DNA from: an uncultured Prevotella sp.
GTDB taxonomy: Bacteria; Bacteroidota; Bacteroidia; Bacteroidales; Bacteroidaceae
Direction: 5' to 3'
DNA length: 62,681 nt
NCBI GenBank assembly: GCA_944319795.1
Contig: CALUFA010000014.1
Location: forward strand, 1-62,681
Position 1 is the first letter of the stretch. Each line of letters starts with the position of its first letter. Below are positions 1-9,100 of the stretch, piece by piece. The translations under genes were made by a program, and so were the position numbers. The notes beneath the pieces were generated by a model. It saw nothing but the letters and a program-made list of their open reading frames with translations, was not told the origin of the DNA and ran no database searches.

Positions 1-45
1 TCCGGGTCCCGGCCCGGAATGACGGGTATGCAGACGGCTTCTTAG
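1..45. mobile_element. Right half of a palindromic element (family F)
   Basis: The window opens inside the right arm of the CCGGGTCCCGGCCCGGAATGA element found in full at seven other places here. The left arm lies outside the window. Confidence 0.7.
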
Positions 46-120
46 AAGTTGGTGAAAGCATCAGGCTGATTGCGGACATTCATATAAAAAACAATCATAA
101 TCATCCATTCCCGACTCCAA

Positions 121-221
121 GATTCCACAATCTGCAAAACGCCGCCTTCCGCAAGCCGAAAGGCGGCGTTCCGCACGCCAAAAGGCCGCATTTTGCGTTG
201 CAAAATGCGGCCTTTCAGCCA
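121..221. repeat. GC-rich hairpin repeat (family G)
   Basis: Several related 'AAAGGCCGCATTTTGC' units occur in opposite orientations. The best hairpin is at 181-215, where the arms AAAGGCCGCATTTTGC and GCAAAATGCGGCCTTT surround a three-base loop. Similar hairpins recur near 4.57, 12.6, 19.75, 24.3, 31.4, 43.15, 48.45 and 59.1 kb, mostly at gene ends, so a terminator or mRNA 3'-end role is likely. Confidence 0.7.
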
Positions 222-266
222 TACGCGCGCAAACGCCTGTACCTCAGGCAGTTGCCGTCGGGGCAC

Positions 267-300
267 GAAAAAAGGCAGGGGTGAATCGCTCATGCCTGCC
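267..300 (-). terminator. Intrinsic terminator of the small transcript
   Basis: Read on the minus strand, GGCAGG and CCTGCC form a stem and are followed at once by six T residues. It closes the short unit that starts at the promoter at 476-506. Confidence 0.6.
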
Positions 301-337
301 TTGATGTTTTGTTTAACGCATGTACCGGGCCGCCGTA

Positions 338-412
338 TCAGGATATTCCAAGCGGAATACCACCGGCTAACAGTGGCGCGGCCATAGTTTTTGTTTCAAA
401 ATCTAATAACAT
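338..412 (-). CDS. Possible 24-residue peptide
   Basis: A 24-codon reading frame starts at ATG 412 with an AAGG sequence about ten bases upstream. The peptide has an acidic/polar start (MLLDFETKT) followed by a hydrophobic glycine/proline-rich half (MAAPLLAGGIPLGIS). It is framed by a good Bacteroidetes promoter upstream and an intrinsic terminator downstream, giving a transcript of roughly 200 nt. I do not recognise the family. It could be a real small protein, a signalling or modified-peptide precursor, or a chance frame inside a small regulatory RNA. The promoter and terminator are seen directly; translation is inferred. Confidence 0.35.
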   Translation of the reverse strand: MLLDFETKTMAAPLLAGGIPLGIS

Positions 413-475
413 AATCTTTACCTTAAATCTATCAAACTACTAACCTATGAAAAAGCATTCTCACGAACACGGGGG

Positions 476-506
476 CAAAGTTAGCGCATTAAGCCCAAAA
501 AAGCAA
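476..506 (-). promoter_or_regulatory. Promoter of the small transcript
   Basis: On the minus strand TTG (506-504) lies 20 bases before TAACTTTG (483-476), which matches TTTG-N19/20-TAnnTTTG. Transcription would start near 469. Confidence 0.6.
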
Positions 507-571
507 CGTTTGTACTATGTTTTTTGAGCAAAAGCATTGATTATTTGACATACGTCAATAGCATAACGCGC

Positions 572-1285
572 CTATCTCACGAACGTCATGCCTCCGGCCT
601 GGCCTTGAGGCTTGAACGTCAGCCGGCCGCCCGACGGGTCATACGTCAGCACGGCGTTTTGCTTAGCCCCGCTGCCGCCTACGGTGTAGGCCACCTCGGC
701 CCGGTTGCCGTCAACCTTGCATTCGGTTATGAGAATGTCGCCGGCCTTGTCGGCGTTGCTGACCAAACCGTAATAATATCCGCCGTTGTTGAACACGTCG
801 GCGAAATACAGGTTGAGCGCCATCTTGGCGCTGCCGCCGTCCTGCCTCCATTCGCCGGCGAAAGGCTCGGCCTTGCGCAGGGTAACCGACGTGGGCAGGG
901 TGAGCTCCTCGTAGTCGTCGGAGAAATACTTGAAGTTTAGGCAGTCCATCTTCATCGAGCCGTCGGGCATCAGCTTGAAGTTTATCCCCACGTTGTTGTC
1001 GAACACGTATGCCGTGGCTACGGCCTCGTTGCCCGACACTACGGCGGTGCCTATCGAATAGTCGCCCTTTCCGCGGCGCATGCGTATCATGCCAGGGCAC
1101 TGGCCCCCGTCCATAGAGTTGAAGTCTTCTACGCTCTTTCCGTGGAAGTCGATGTTGAGGTAAACGTCGGGCGAATACCACTTGCCCGTGAACTTGCCCT
1201 TCGACTGGGCGTAAGCCGTTTGCTGCGAGCACGTCAGCAAAAGCGCCGCAACGGCGAAAAACTTAATGACAGCTGTTGTTTTCAT
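572..1285 (-). CDS. Secreted beta-rich hypothetical protein
   Basis: A 237-residue protein with a clear Sec signal peptide (about residues 1-26, ending AYA before QSKG). The mature part seems to contain two similar halves of about 105 residues, each opening with a F-x-G-x-W motif (FTGKW, FAGEW) and continuing as alternating polar/hydrophobic strands. This suggests two lipocalin-like or small beta-barrel modules in the periplasm or on the surface. No catalytic motif was recognised. It lies just downstream of pckA on the same strand, but the pckA terminator separates them, so it is probably transcribed on its own or by read-through. Function unknown. Confidence 0.8.
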   Translation of the reverse strand: MKTTAVIKFFAVAALLLTCSQQTAYAQSKGKFTGKWYSPDVYLNIDFHGKSVEDFNSMDGGQCPGMIRMRRGKGDYSIGTAVVSGNEAVATAYVFDNNVGINFKLMPDGSMKMDCLNFKYFSDDYEELTLPTSVTLRKAEPFAGEWRQDGGSAKMALNLYFADVFNNGGYYYGLVSNADKAGDILITECKVDGNRAEVAYTVGGSGAKQNAVLTYDPSGGRLTFKPQGQAGGMTFVR

Positions 1286-1314
1286 CGTTTATTAAGGATT
1301 AATTGTTTTGAATT

Positions 1315-1361
1315 CAATAAAAAATCCCCGGTTCCGAGTTTTGCCTTGGAACCGAGGATTT
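1315..1361 (-). terminator. Terminator of pckA
   Basis: On the minus strand AAATCCTCGGTTCC pairs with GGAACCGGGGATTT (one U-G pair) and the stem runs into TTTTTT. It lies about 30 bases after the pckA stop. Confidence 0.75.
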
Positions 1362-1390
1362 CCGGTTATGATTACATTAGAAACGGTTCG

Positions 1391-2995
1391 TTAGAGTTTC
1401 GGTCCTGCGGCTACGAGAGCCTTGCCGGCCTCGTTGCTCTCATACTTCTTGAAGTTCTTGATGAAGCGGCCTGCGAGGTCCTTAGCCTTCTCTTCCCACT
1501 GAGCTGCGTCGGCGTAAGTGTCGCGCGGGTCGAGGATGTTGGGGTCAACGCCCTCAAGCTGCGTAGGAACTACGAAGTTGAAGTAAGGTATGGTCTTCGT
1601 CGGCGCTGCGTCGATAGAGTGGTTCAGGATGGCGTCGATGATGCCGCGCGTGTCGCGGATCGAGATGCGCTTGCCCGTGCCGTTCCAGCCGGTGTTCACC
1701 AGGTAAGCCTTGGCGCCGCTCTTCTCCATCTTCTTAACCAGCTCCTCAGCGTACTTGGTAGGATGCAGCTCGAGGAATGCCTGGCCGAAGCAAGCAGAGA
1801 AAGTAGGAGTAGGCTCGGTGATGCCGCGCTCTGTTCCGGCGAGCTTGGCCGTGAATCCTGAGAGGAAGTAGTACTTGGTCTGCTCCGGGTCGAGGATTGA
1901 TACGGGAGGAAGCACTCCGAAAGCGTCGGCAGAGAGGAAGATAACCTGCTTTGCAGCCGGTGCGTGGCTGATGGGCTTAACGATGTTGTTGATGTGGTAG
2001 ATCGGGTAAGAAACACGGGTGTTCTCGGTCGTGCTCTTGTCGTTGAAGTCTATCTTGCCGTCTTCAGCTACGGTTACGTTCTCAAGCAGTGCGTCGCGCT
2101 TGATTGCGTTGTAGATGTCGGGCTCGCTCTCCTTGTCGAGGTTGATAACCTTGGCGTAGCATCCGCCCTCGAAGTTGAACACGCCGTTGTCGTCCCATCC
2201 GTGCTCGTCGTCGCCGATGAGGAGGCGCTTCGGGTCGGTAGAGAGGGTGGTCTTACCGGTGCCTGAGAGGCCGAAGAATATTGCGGTGTTCTCGCCGTTC
2301 ATGTCGCAGTTGGCAGAGCAGTGCATTGAGGCGATGCCCTTGAGCGGCAGGAAGTAGTTCATCATTGAGAACATGCCCTTCTTCATCTCGCCGCCGTACC
2401 ATGTGTTGATGATCACCTGCTCCTTAGAGGTAACGTTAAACACTACTGCGGTCTCTGAGTTGAAGCCCAGCTCCTTCCAGTTCTCGACCTTAGCCTTAGA
2501 CGCGTTGTAGACAACGAAGTCGGGCTCGAACTCTGCCAGCTCCTCCTCTGTCGGACGGATGAACATGTTCTTAACGAAGTGTGCCTGCCAAGCTACTTCC
2601 ATGATGAAGCGCACGGCCATGCGGGTGTCCTTGTTTGCGCCGCAGAAGCCGTCGATCACGTAAAGTTTCTTGCCTGAAAGCTCCTTCTGTGCGATTTCCT
2701 TTACGGCTGCCCAAGCCTCCTGAGAAGCGGGCTTGTTGTCGTTCTTATATTCGTCGGAAGTCCACCATACGGTGTCCTTTGAAGTCTCGTCCATAACGAT
2801 GAACTTGTCCTTGGGTGAACGGCCGGTATAAACGCCGGTCATCACGTTCACTGCGCCAAGCTCGGTCACCTGACCCTTGTCGTATCCTGTCAGGCCTTCT
2901 TTTGTTTCCTCTTCAAACAATACCTCGTAAGACGGGTTGTGAAGGATTTCCTTCACGTCTGTGATTCCGTACTTGCTTAAATCTAAATTTGCCAT
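1391..2995 (-). CDS. pckA: Phosphoenolpyruvate carboxykinase (ATP)
   Basis: A 534-residue cytosolic enzyme interconverting oxaloacetate plus ATP with phosphoenolpyruvate, CO2 and ADP. In gut Bacteroidales it often runs towards oxaloacetate on the succinate route. The ATP-type signature is complete: the substrate loop TGRSPKDK at 57-64, the kinase-1a P-loop [11 protein letters not shown] at 242-252 with IGDDEHGW just after it, and the late [10 protein letters not shown] segment. Length is normal for the family. The start fits homologues ([11 protein letters not shown]) and lies about 80 bases behind a strong promoter at 3082-3112. A terminator follows the gene, so it is probably monocistronic. 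It is divergent from upp. Confidence 0.97.
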   Translation of the reverse strand: MANLDLSKYGITDVKEILHNPSYEVLFEEETKEGLTGYDKGQVTELGAVNVMTGVYTGRSPKDKFIVMDETSKDTVWWTSDEYKNDNKPASQEAWAAVKEIAQKELSGKKLYVIDGFCGANKDTRMAVRFIMEVAWQAHFVKNMFIRPTEEELAEFEPDFVVYNASKAKVENWKELGFNSETAVVFNVTSKEQVIINTWYGGEMKKGMFSMMNYFLPLKGIASMHCSANCDMNGENTAIFFGLSGTGKTTLSTDPKRLLIGDDEHGWDDNGVFNFEGGCYAKVINLDKESEPDIYNAIKRDALLENVTVAEDGKIDFNDKSTTENTRVSYPIYHINNIVKPISHAPAAKQVIFLSADAFGVLPPVSILDPEQTKYYFLSGFTAKLAGTERGITEPTPTFSACFGQAFLELHPTKYAEELVKKMEKSGAKAYLVNTGWNGTGKRISIRDTRGIIDAILNHSIDAAPTKTIPYFNFVVPTQLEGVDPNILDPRDTYADAAQWEEKAKDLAGRFIKNFKKYESNEAGKALVAAGPKL

Positions 2996-3081
2996 TTTAA
3001 TGTAAATATTAAAAAGTGAATTATCTGTTCCTGAGTTTCAAAGTAACGTATTAAAATAAGGTATGTGCCTTAAATCGCCTG

Positions 3082-3112
3082 CAAAGGTAGTAAATTTTAA
3101 TATAGGTTCAAA
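3082..3112 (-). promoter_or_regulatory. pckA promoter
   Basis: On the minus strand TTTG (3112-3109), 19 bases, then TACCTTTG (3089-3082). This is a textbook Bacteroidetes sigma-ABfr promoter and predicts a 5' leader of about 80 nt. Confidence 0.75.
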
Positions 3113-3203
3113 CAGCAAAGTGTGTAAAAATCACCACCTTAAAGCGTTTTTAGGTTAAAGTATCAAAATTTTAATCCGCCCGAAGTGTTTTTGCAACTTG
3201 CAC

Positions 3204-3235
3204 TTTGCAAAAATCGGGAAAGTTTCTTACTTTTG
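3204..3235 (+). promoter_or_regulatory. upp promoter
   Basis: TTTG at 3204-3207, 20 bases, then TACTTTTG at 3228-3235. Transcription should start near 3242, leaving a 70-nt leader before the upp ATG. Confidence 0.75.
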
Positions 3236-3246
3236 CAGCAATCACA

Positions 3247-3296
3247 GGCGGTTGGAACGAGCACGCCAGGGCTTAGCCACGGCCCCTTCAACCGCC
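3247..3296 (+). promoter_or_regulatory. Structured upp leader (hairpin)
   Basis: GGCGGTTGGA (3247-3256) can pair with TTCAACCGCC (3287-3296) over ten base pairs, one of them G-U. The loop of about 30 bases can fold again (GGGC with GCCC). The hairpin fills most of the predicted leader and ends 15 bases before the ATG, so a translational or transcript-stability control of upp is possible. No U-tract follows it. Confidence 0.35.
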
Positions 3297-3311
3297 GGAA
3301 AACGGACGGAC

Positions 3312-3971
3312 ATGCAAATAATAGACCTCAGCAAGCAGAACACTATCATCAACCAGTACATGGCGGAGATGCGCGACCGCGAATACCAGCAGAACCGCCT
3401 GCTCTTCCGCAACAACATAACGCGCGTGGGCGAGATGATGGCCTACGAGATAAGCAAGACCCTGGCTTACGAGCCGCGCGACGTCGAGACTCCGCTCGGC
3501 ACGGCGCGCGTCAGCGTGCCGGCGGACAAGGTGATATTAGCGACGATATTCCGCGCCGGGCTGCCCTTCCACAACGGTTTCCTGCACGTTTTCGACCACG
3601 CCGGCAACGCCTTCGTAAGCGCCTACCGAGAGTATAAGGACGAGGGGCACACCGAGGTGGGCATACACGTTGAATACCTAGCCACGCCCTCGGTCGACGG
3701 CAAGACGCTCATCATAGCCGACCCCATGCTGGCCACGGGCGGCTCTATGGAGTTAGGCTACAAGGCGTTCCTCACCAAGGGCACGCCCAAGCGCATCCAC
3801 GTAGCCTGCGTGATAGCAGCCCCCGAGGGAATAGAGCACGTCAAGGCCACCTTCCCCGACGACAAGACCACCGTATGGTGCGCCGCCATCGACCCCGGCA
3901 TGAACGAGCACAAGTACATCGTGCCCGGCTTCGGCGACGCCGGCGACCTGTGCTACGGAGGGAAAATATAA
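3312..3971 (+). CDS. upp: Uracil phosphoribosyltransferase
   Basis: The salvage enzyme makes UMP from uracil and PRPP in the cytosol. The PRPP-binding loop DPMLATGGS is at residues 137-145 and the uracil-binding end FGDAGDLCYG is at the C-terminus. I place the start at ATG 3312 (MQIIDLSKQN, 219 residues). The frame stays open 38 codons further upstream, but that stretch covers the promoter and the predicted mRNA start, and homologues begin at the later methionine. The length is close to the family norm. The gene stands alone, and a family B inverted repeat begins right after the stop codon. Confidence 0.93.
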   Translation: MQIIDLSKQNTIINQYMAEMRDREYQQNRLLFRNNITRVGEMMAYEISKTLAYEPRDVETPLGTARVSVPADKVILATIFRAGLPFHNGFLHVFDHAGNAFVSAYREYKDEGHTEVGIHVEYLATPSVDGKTLIIADPMLATGGSMELGYKAFLTKGTPKRIHVACVIAAPEGIEHVKATFPDDKTTVWCAAIDPGMNEHKYIVPGFGDAGDLCYGGKI

Positions 3972-3974
3972 AAA

Positions 3975-4090
3975 TAAGTGAAGGGTTAAAAGTGAAGAGT
4001 GAAGAATCCAAATGACTTTACAATTAAAAGGTAAAGCCGCAAAACTATTGGATTCTTCACTCTTCACTTTTAACTTTTCACTCTTTACTT
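3975..4090. repeat. Inverted repeat of 7-nt units (family B)
   Basis: The left arm carries AGTGAAG/AGTTAAA-type heptamers ending in GAATCCAAA (3976-4012), and the right arm is its inverse (4050-4090). The loop is about 37 bases. The same family sits inside miaB and near 54.3 kb. The rest of the stretch up to 4251 shows no clear promoter. Confidence 0.75.
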
Positions 4091-4251
4091 TCAGCCCTTC
4101 CTTCCCCCTACTATCACGGCCGTGAACCCCGGGAGCAGCCTTGCAGACAAGGAGTAAAGGTTATGGTACGCCCAAGAATTGTTCGACAACATTATACGGC
4201 AGCCTTACTAATTAAAATTAAGACAAAATCATCCAAAAACAAGATAACATT

Positions 4252-4506
4252 ATGGAAGCATTGACCGAAAGCCCGGTAGTAATTTCCGACATGAAAAGAA
4301 GGCTGAGAGACATCCAGATGGCTGTTTCTTGGCGCGACTTCGCCAACACTTATTTCCAAAAGTCGTCGTCATGGCTTTACCATAAGATGGACGGCATCGA
4401 CGGGAACGGCGGCGCAGGCGGCTTCAGCGAGGCGGAAGCCGAACAGATGCGCGGGGCGTTGATTGACTTGGCCAACCGCATACGCCGCGCCGCTGAAAAC
4501 ATCTGA
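4252..4506 (+). CDS. DUF5053-like small protein
   Basis: An 84-residue protein resembling the C-terminal half of the DUF5053 family known from Bacteroidales chromosomes and phages. It has the 'SWRDFANTYFQKSSSWLY' block, a glycine-rich turn, and a closing helix 'RGALIDLANRIRR'. The family's usual N-terminal coiled-coil part is missing, so this may be a short form. Role unknown; a DNA- or phage-related function has been suggested for the family by context only. It is isolated here and converges on gltD across a perfect palindrome that probably ends both transcripts. A 34-codon overlapping frame at 4163-4264 precedes it behind an AAGGAG, but I could not support it further. Confidence 0.7.
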   Translation: MEALTESPVVISDMKRRLRDIQMAVSWRDFANTYFQKSSSWLYHKMDGIDGNGGAGGFSEAEAEQMRGALIDLANRIRRAAENI

Positions 4507-4550
4507 CAAAGCCCGCATGCGGCATTCCGCTCTCCGAAATGACGCTTTTT

Positions 4551-4601
4551 ACGTTACGAAAGGCCGCCTTTTGCACTGCAAAAGGCGGCCTTTCGTAACG
4601 T
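4551..4601. terminator. Perfect palindrome between convergent genes (family G)
   Basis: The arms at 4551-4574 and 4578-4601 match over 24 bases around a three-base loop (core GGCCGCCTTTTGC). It lies between the ends of the DUF5053 gene and gltD and can serve as a two-way terminator. Confidence 0.65.
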
Positions 4602-4630
4602 ATTGGTTTTCAAGATATTAAAAAGAAGGA

Positions 4631-5977
4631 TTATTTCCGCGAGAGGTATCGGTCAACCTTGGCCGCGGCGTCGCGGCCTCCGGTCATGGCGCGTACTACG
4701 AGCGAGGCGCCCGTGGCGGCGTCGCCGGCTACGAACACGTTCGGGGGCAGCTGCGGCAGCTGCGGTTTGAGGAAGCCCATTGCCAAGAGCACGATGTCGG
4801 CCTTTATCACCTCGGGGTCGGCCGCGGGCTGCATCACGGGGCGTCCGCCGTCGGGCGCGGGCTTCCACTCTATCTGCTGCACCTCGACGCCGGTAACGCG
4901 GCCGTCCTCGCCGACGAAGCGCAGCGAGTTGACGTTCCAGCGGCGCGTGCACCCCTCCTCGTGGCTCGAGGTGGTCTTCAGCGTGCGCGGCCATCCGGGC
5001 CACGGGTTGCGCGGGTCGTCGAGGCCTACGGGCGGCTTTGGCATTATCTCTATCTGCGTCACGCTGCGGCATCCCTGGCGGTGGGCCGTGCCTATGCAGT
5101 CGCTGCCGGTGTCGCCTCCGCCTATTACGAGCACGTCCTTGCCCTTGGCCGTTACGCGCTCGGCGCGGCCGAACTCGCGGCCGGCCAGCACCCGGTTCTG
5201 CTGAGCCAGCATGTCGAGGGCGAAGTGTATGCCCTTGAGGTCGCGCCCGGGTATGTCGAGGTCGCGCGCCTCGGGCGTGCCCGTGGCTATGACGTAGGCG
5301 TCGAATCCGCCGGGCAAGTCCTCCACGTCTATCTCGCGGTTGAACTCGAAGTCTATGCCCTCGGCGCGCAGCACGCCCATGCGGCGGTCGATTACGGCCT
5401 TGTTGAGCTTGAAGTTGGGTATGCCGTAGCGCAACAGTCCGCCGGCGTCCTCGTTCTTGTCGAACACCGTCACCTTGTAACCCATAAGGTTAAGGCGGTT
5501 GGCCGCAACGAGCCCGGCCGGCCCGCTGCCCACCACGGCCACGGCCTTGCCGTTGCGCTCGGGGCGGCGTATGCGCACGTAGTTTTCCTCGAAGGCGTGC
5601 TCGGTTATGGCCGCCTCGTCCTCGCGGTTGGTGGTAGGCTCGTGCTCTACGAGGTTGAGCACGCACGCCTTCTCGCAGAGCGCGGGGCATACGCGCCCCG
5701 TGAACTCGGGAAAGTCGTTGGTGGAGTTGAGCAGCCGGTAGGCCAGCTCCCAGTCGCCGCGGTACAGGGCGTCGTTCCACTCGGGCGGCTTGTTGCCCAA
5801 CGGGCACGCCCAATGGCAGAAGGGCACGCCGCAGTCCATGCAGCGCGCCGCCTGCTGGCGGCGGTCGTTAGAGTTGAGGGTCTGCTCGACTTCGCCGAAA
5901 TCGTGTATCCGGTCGTGTACCGGACGGTATCCCGCTTCCTTGCGGTGTATTGTCAGAAATGCTTTAGGGTCACCCAT
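4631..5977 (-). CDS. gltD: Glutamate synthase small subunit
   Basis: The 448-residue flavoprotein partner of GltB passes electrons from NAD(P)H via FAD and Fe-S clusters to the large subunit for glutamate formation from glutamine and 2-oxoglutarate. Visible are the N-terminal cluster cysteines (CMDCGVPFC...C at 46-58; CPALCEKAC at 97-105), the FAD motif VVGSGPAG near 148-155, the second nucleotide motif VIGGGDTG near 285, and the closing FAD segment VFVAGDAATGASLV. Length is slightly below the usual 470-490 because several loops are short. It follows gltB on the same strand after 205 bases filled with a family A repeat, so co-transcription is likely. Confidence 0.96.
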   Translation of the reverse strand: MGDPKAFLTIHRKEAGYRPVHDRIHDFGEVEQTLNSNDRRQQAARCMDCGVPFCHWACPLGNKPPEWNDALYRGDWELAYRLLNSTNDFPEFTGRVCPALCEKACVLNLVEHEPTTNREDEAAITEHAFEENYVRIRRPERNGKAVAVVGSGPAGLVAANRLNLMGYKVTVFDKNEDAGGLLRYGIPNFKLNKAVIDRRMGVLRAEGIDFEFNREIDVEDLPGGFDAYVIATGTPEARDLDIPGRDLKGIHFALDMLAQQNRVLAGREFGRAERVTAKGKDVLVIGGGDTGSDCIGTAHRQGCRSVTQIEIMPKPPVGLDDPRNPWPGWPRTLKTTSSHEEGCTRRWNVNSLRFVGEDGRVTGVEVQQIEWKPAPDGGRPVMQPAADPEVIKADIVLLAMGFLKPQLPQLPPNVFVAGDAATGASLVVRAMTGGRDAAAKVDRYLSRK

Positions 5978-5993
5978 GTTTCTTTATTTTAGT

Positions 5994-6180
5994 TGACAAG
6001 CAGACAAGTAACAAGCAAACAAGGAAATTAGCCTTGCTTCTTGTCAGTTATTTATAGCTTGTTTATTCGTCCACTTGTTTCTTGTCCGCTTGTCGCTTGT
6101 TACTTGTTACTCGTCACTTTTCACTTGTCTGCTGACTGCTTTTCACTTGTCTGCTGACTGCTTGTCACTTGTCTGCTATC
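5994..6180. repeat. Family A repeat between gltB and gltD
   Basis: Degenerate units of the AAGCAGAC / GACAAGTAAC type form the left part and their inverse (CTTGTCTGCT type) the right part, so the whole can fold as a long hairpin. It starts within a few bases of the gltB stop. The same family lies near 40.3, 52.2 and 52.8 kb and inside the sensor kinase gene at 57.1-57.5 kb. Confidence 0.75.
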
Positions 6181-6182
6181 AA

Positions 6183-9100
6183 TCAATAGTCTCTCTGCAT
6201 GTCGGCTATCTTCTGCTGCAGCTTGCGCATCTGCTCTTCCTGCAGCACGCGCTTGTATTCTATCGGCACTACCTGGATGAAGTCGTCGACGTAGCGGCCC
6301 CAGTCGTCGAGCATCTGGCGCGCGAGGGCCGAGCCGGTGTACAGGTAGTGCTGGCGGATAAGCTCGTGCAGCTCCTTGCGGTACGAGCTTTCCTCAACGA
6401 GGTTGATTTCCACCATGTCCATGTTGCAGAAGTAGTCGAAGTCGTGGCGCTTGTCCCACACGTAGGCTACGCCGCCGCTCATGCCGGCGGCGAAGTTGCG
6501 CCCGGTCTCTCCCAACACTACGACGCAGCCGCCGGTCATGTATTCGCAGCAGTGGTCGCCGGCCCCTTCGACAACGGCCACGGCCCCCGAGTTGCGCACG
6601 GCGAAGCGTTCGCCCACCTTACCGTTGACGTAAAGCTCGCCCGACGTGGCGCCGTAGAGGCCCGTGTTGCCGGCTATGGTGTTGTCTTGCGCGCTGAAAC
6701 CGCTGCGCACGGGCGGCAGTATGGCCACGCGGCCGCCGCTAAGGCCCTTGGCGAAGTAGTCGTTGGCCTCGCCCTCGAGCCTGAAGTCGACCCCTCGGGC
6801 GAGGAACGCGCCGAAGCTCTGGCCGGCGCTTCCCTTGAACTTTATGTTCACCGTAGAGTCGGGCAAGCCGGCCTCGCCGTACTTGGCGGCAATCTCTCCG
6901 CTGAGCATCGCGCCCACCGCGCGGTCGGTGTTCTTTATGGCGTAGTCGAGGTTCACCTCCTCGCGTGCGTCGACGGCGGCGCGCGCCGAGGCGATTATCC
7001 TGCGGTCGAGCACGTCGTCGAGGTCGTGGCGCTGCCCGGTGGTGTGGTATAGCGCACAAGGGCCTTCCGCGCGGTGCAGCAGCCGGCCGAAGTCGAGCAT
7101 GGCGGCTTTGCCCGCGGCCGCGCCGGGAGCGGCCGGGCGGCGCTCGATAAGCTCGGTGTGGCCTACGATGTCGTCGAGCCTTGCGTATCCCATCTCGGCC
7201 AAGTACTCCCTGACCTCCTGCGCTAAGAACGTGAAGTAGTTCACGATGTATTCGTACTTGCCCATGAAGTGGCGGCGCAGTTCGGGGTTCTGGGTGGTCA
7301 CCCCGAGCGGACACGTATTGAGGTTGCACTTGCGCATCATGACGCATCCGAGCACGATGAGCAGCAACGTGCCGAAACCGAACTCCTCGGCGCCGAGCAG
7401 CGACATTATTATTATGTCGCGGCCGGTCTTCAGCTGGCCGTCGACCTGCAGGCGCACTTGTCCGCGCAGGCCGTTCATGACGAGCGTCTGCTGCGTCTCG
7501 CTGACGCCTATCTCGGGCGGAATGCCGGCGAAGCGCATGCTCGACGCCGGGCTTGCGCCCGTTCCTCCCTCCGAGCCCGACACCACAATGAGGTCGGCCT
7601 TGGCCTTGGCCACGCCCGCGGCGATGGTGCCCACGCCGCTCTCGGCCACCAACTTCACGCTTATGGCGGCGCGCGGGTTCACGTTCTTAAGGTCGAATAT
7701 AAGCTGCGCAAGGTCTTCTATCGAGTAAATGTCGTGGTGGGGCGGCGGCGATATGAGCGAAATGCCGGGTATCGAGTGGCGCGTCTTGGCTATCACCTCG
7801 TCCACCTTGAAGCCGGGCAGCTGTCCGCCTTCGCCCGGTTTCGCCCCCTGCGCCACCTTTATCTGTATCTCCTCGGCGTTTACGAGGTACTCGGTGGTAA
7901 CGCCGAAGCGCCCCGAAGCCACCTGCTTGGTCTTGCTCGAGAGCGGTATGCCGTCTATCTGCGAGTGGAAGCGCTCGCTGTCCTCGCCGCCCTCGCCCGT
8001 GTTCGACCGCGTGCCGAGCTTGTTCATGGCAAGGGCTATGGCCTCGTGGGCCTCCTTCGAGAGCGCCCCGAAGCTCATGGCGCCGGCCACGAAGTGCTTT
8101 ACGATCGAGCTTACGGGCTCAACCTTGTCGATGTCCAACGGCTCGGCGGCGCGCTTGAAGCCGAGGAAGTCGCGTATGAATATGGCTTCGGGCTTGTCGT
8201 CGACGAGCCTCGCAAACTCCTTGTACTTGGCGTAGTCGCCGGTACGGGTGGCAAGCTGCAGCGTGGCAATGGTCTCGGGATTCCACGCGTGGCGTATCCC
8301 GTCCTTGCGGTAGTGGAACTGCCCGAGGTTGGGCAGGAAGCCGTCGCCGGCCTGCTTGGCGAAGCCTGCGTCGTGCATGGCCACCGCGTCGCGCGCTATC
8401 GTCTCGAGGCCGATGCCCCCGATGGTCGACACCTCTGTGCCGAAATAAGCCTTAAGGAGGCTCTCCGAGAGCCCGACGGGCTCGAAAATCTTCGCCCCTC
8501 GGTATGAGCGGATGGTAGATATGCCCATCTTGGCCATTATCTTGAGCAGCGCCTTCTTAACGGCCTTGATGTAGTTGGCCTCGGCCGTGGCGTAGTTTTC
8601 CTGCACTTTCTTGCGCTTTACGAGGTCGTCGAGCACGGCGAACACCATGTAAGGGCAGAGCGCCGAGGCCCCGTAGCCCAACAGCAGGGCGGCGTGCATG
8701 GTCTCCTTTATCTCGCCGCTCTCTACGATGAGCGCCGTCTGTACGCGCTTGCCAACGGATATGAGGTAATGGTGTACGGCGCTTACGGCCAAGAGCGACG
8801 GTATGGCGGCGTGCGTCTCGTCGATGTCGCGGTCGGAAAGTATTATGTAGTTGCAGCCCTCGTCTACGCTCTTGGCGGCCTCCTTGCACAGAGAGTCGAG
8901 CGCCGAGCGCAGCCCCTCGGCGCCCTTGGCGCACTCGAAGAGCATCGGCAGCTTGACGGTGTTGAAGCCTTTGTAGCGTATGTTGCAGAGTATGTCGAGC
9001 TGGGTGTTGTTCAGTATGGGGTGAGGCAGGCGCACCATCTTGCAGTTCGACTCGTCGGGTTGCAGTATTCCGGTGCCCACGCGGCCTATGTATTCGGTCA

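Noticed and set aside
4163-4264. 34-codon frame with AAGGAG eight bases upstream, overlapping the DUF5053 start
   Set aside because: No promoter or recognisable sequence, and Shine-Dalgarno sites are not a reliable guide in Bacteroidetes.
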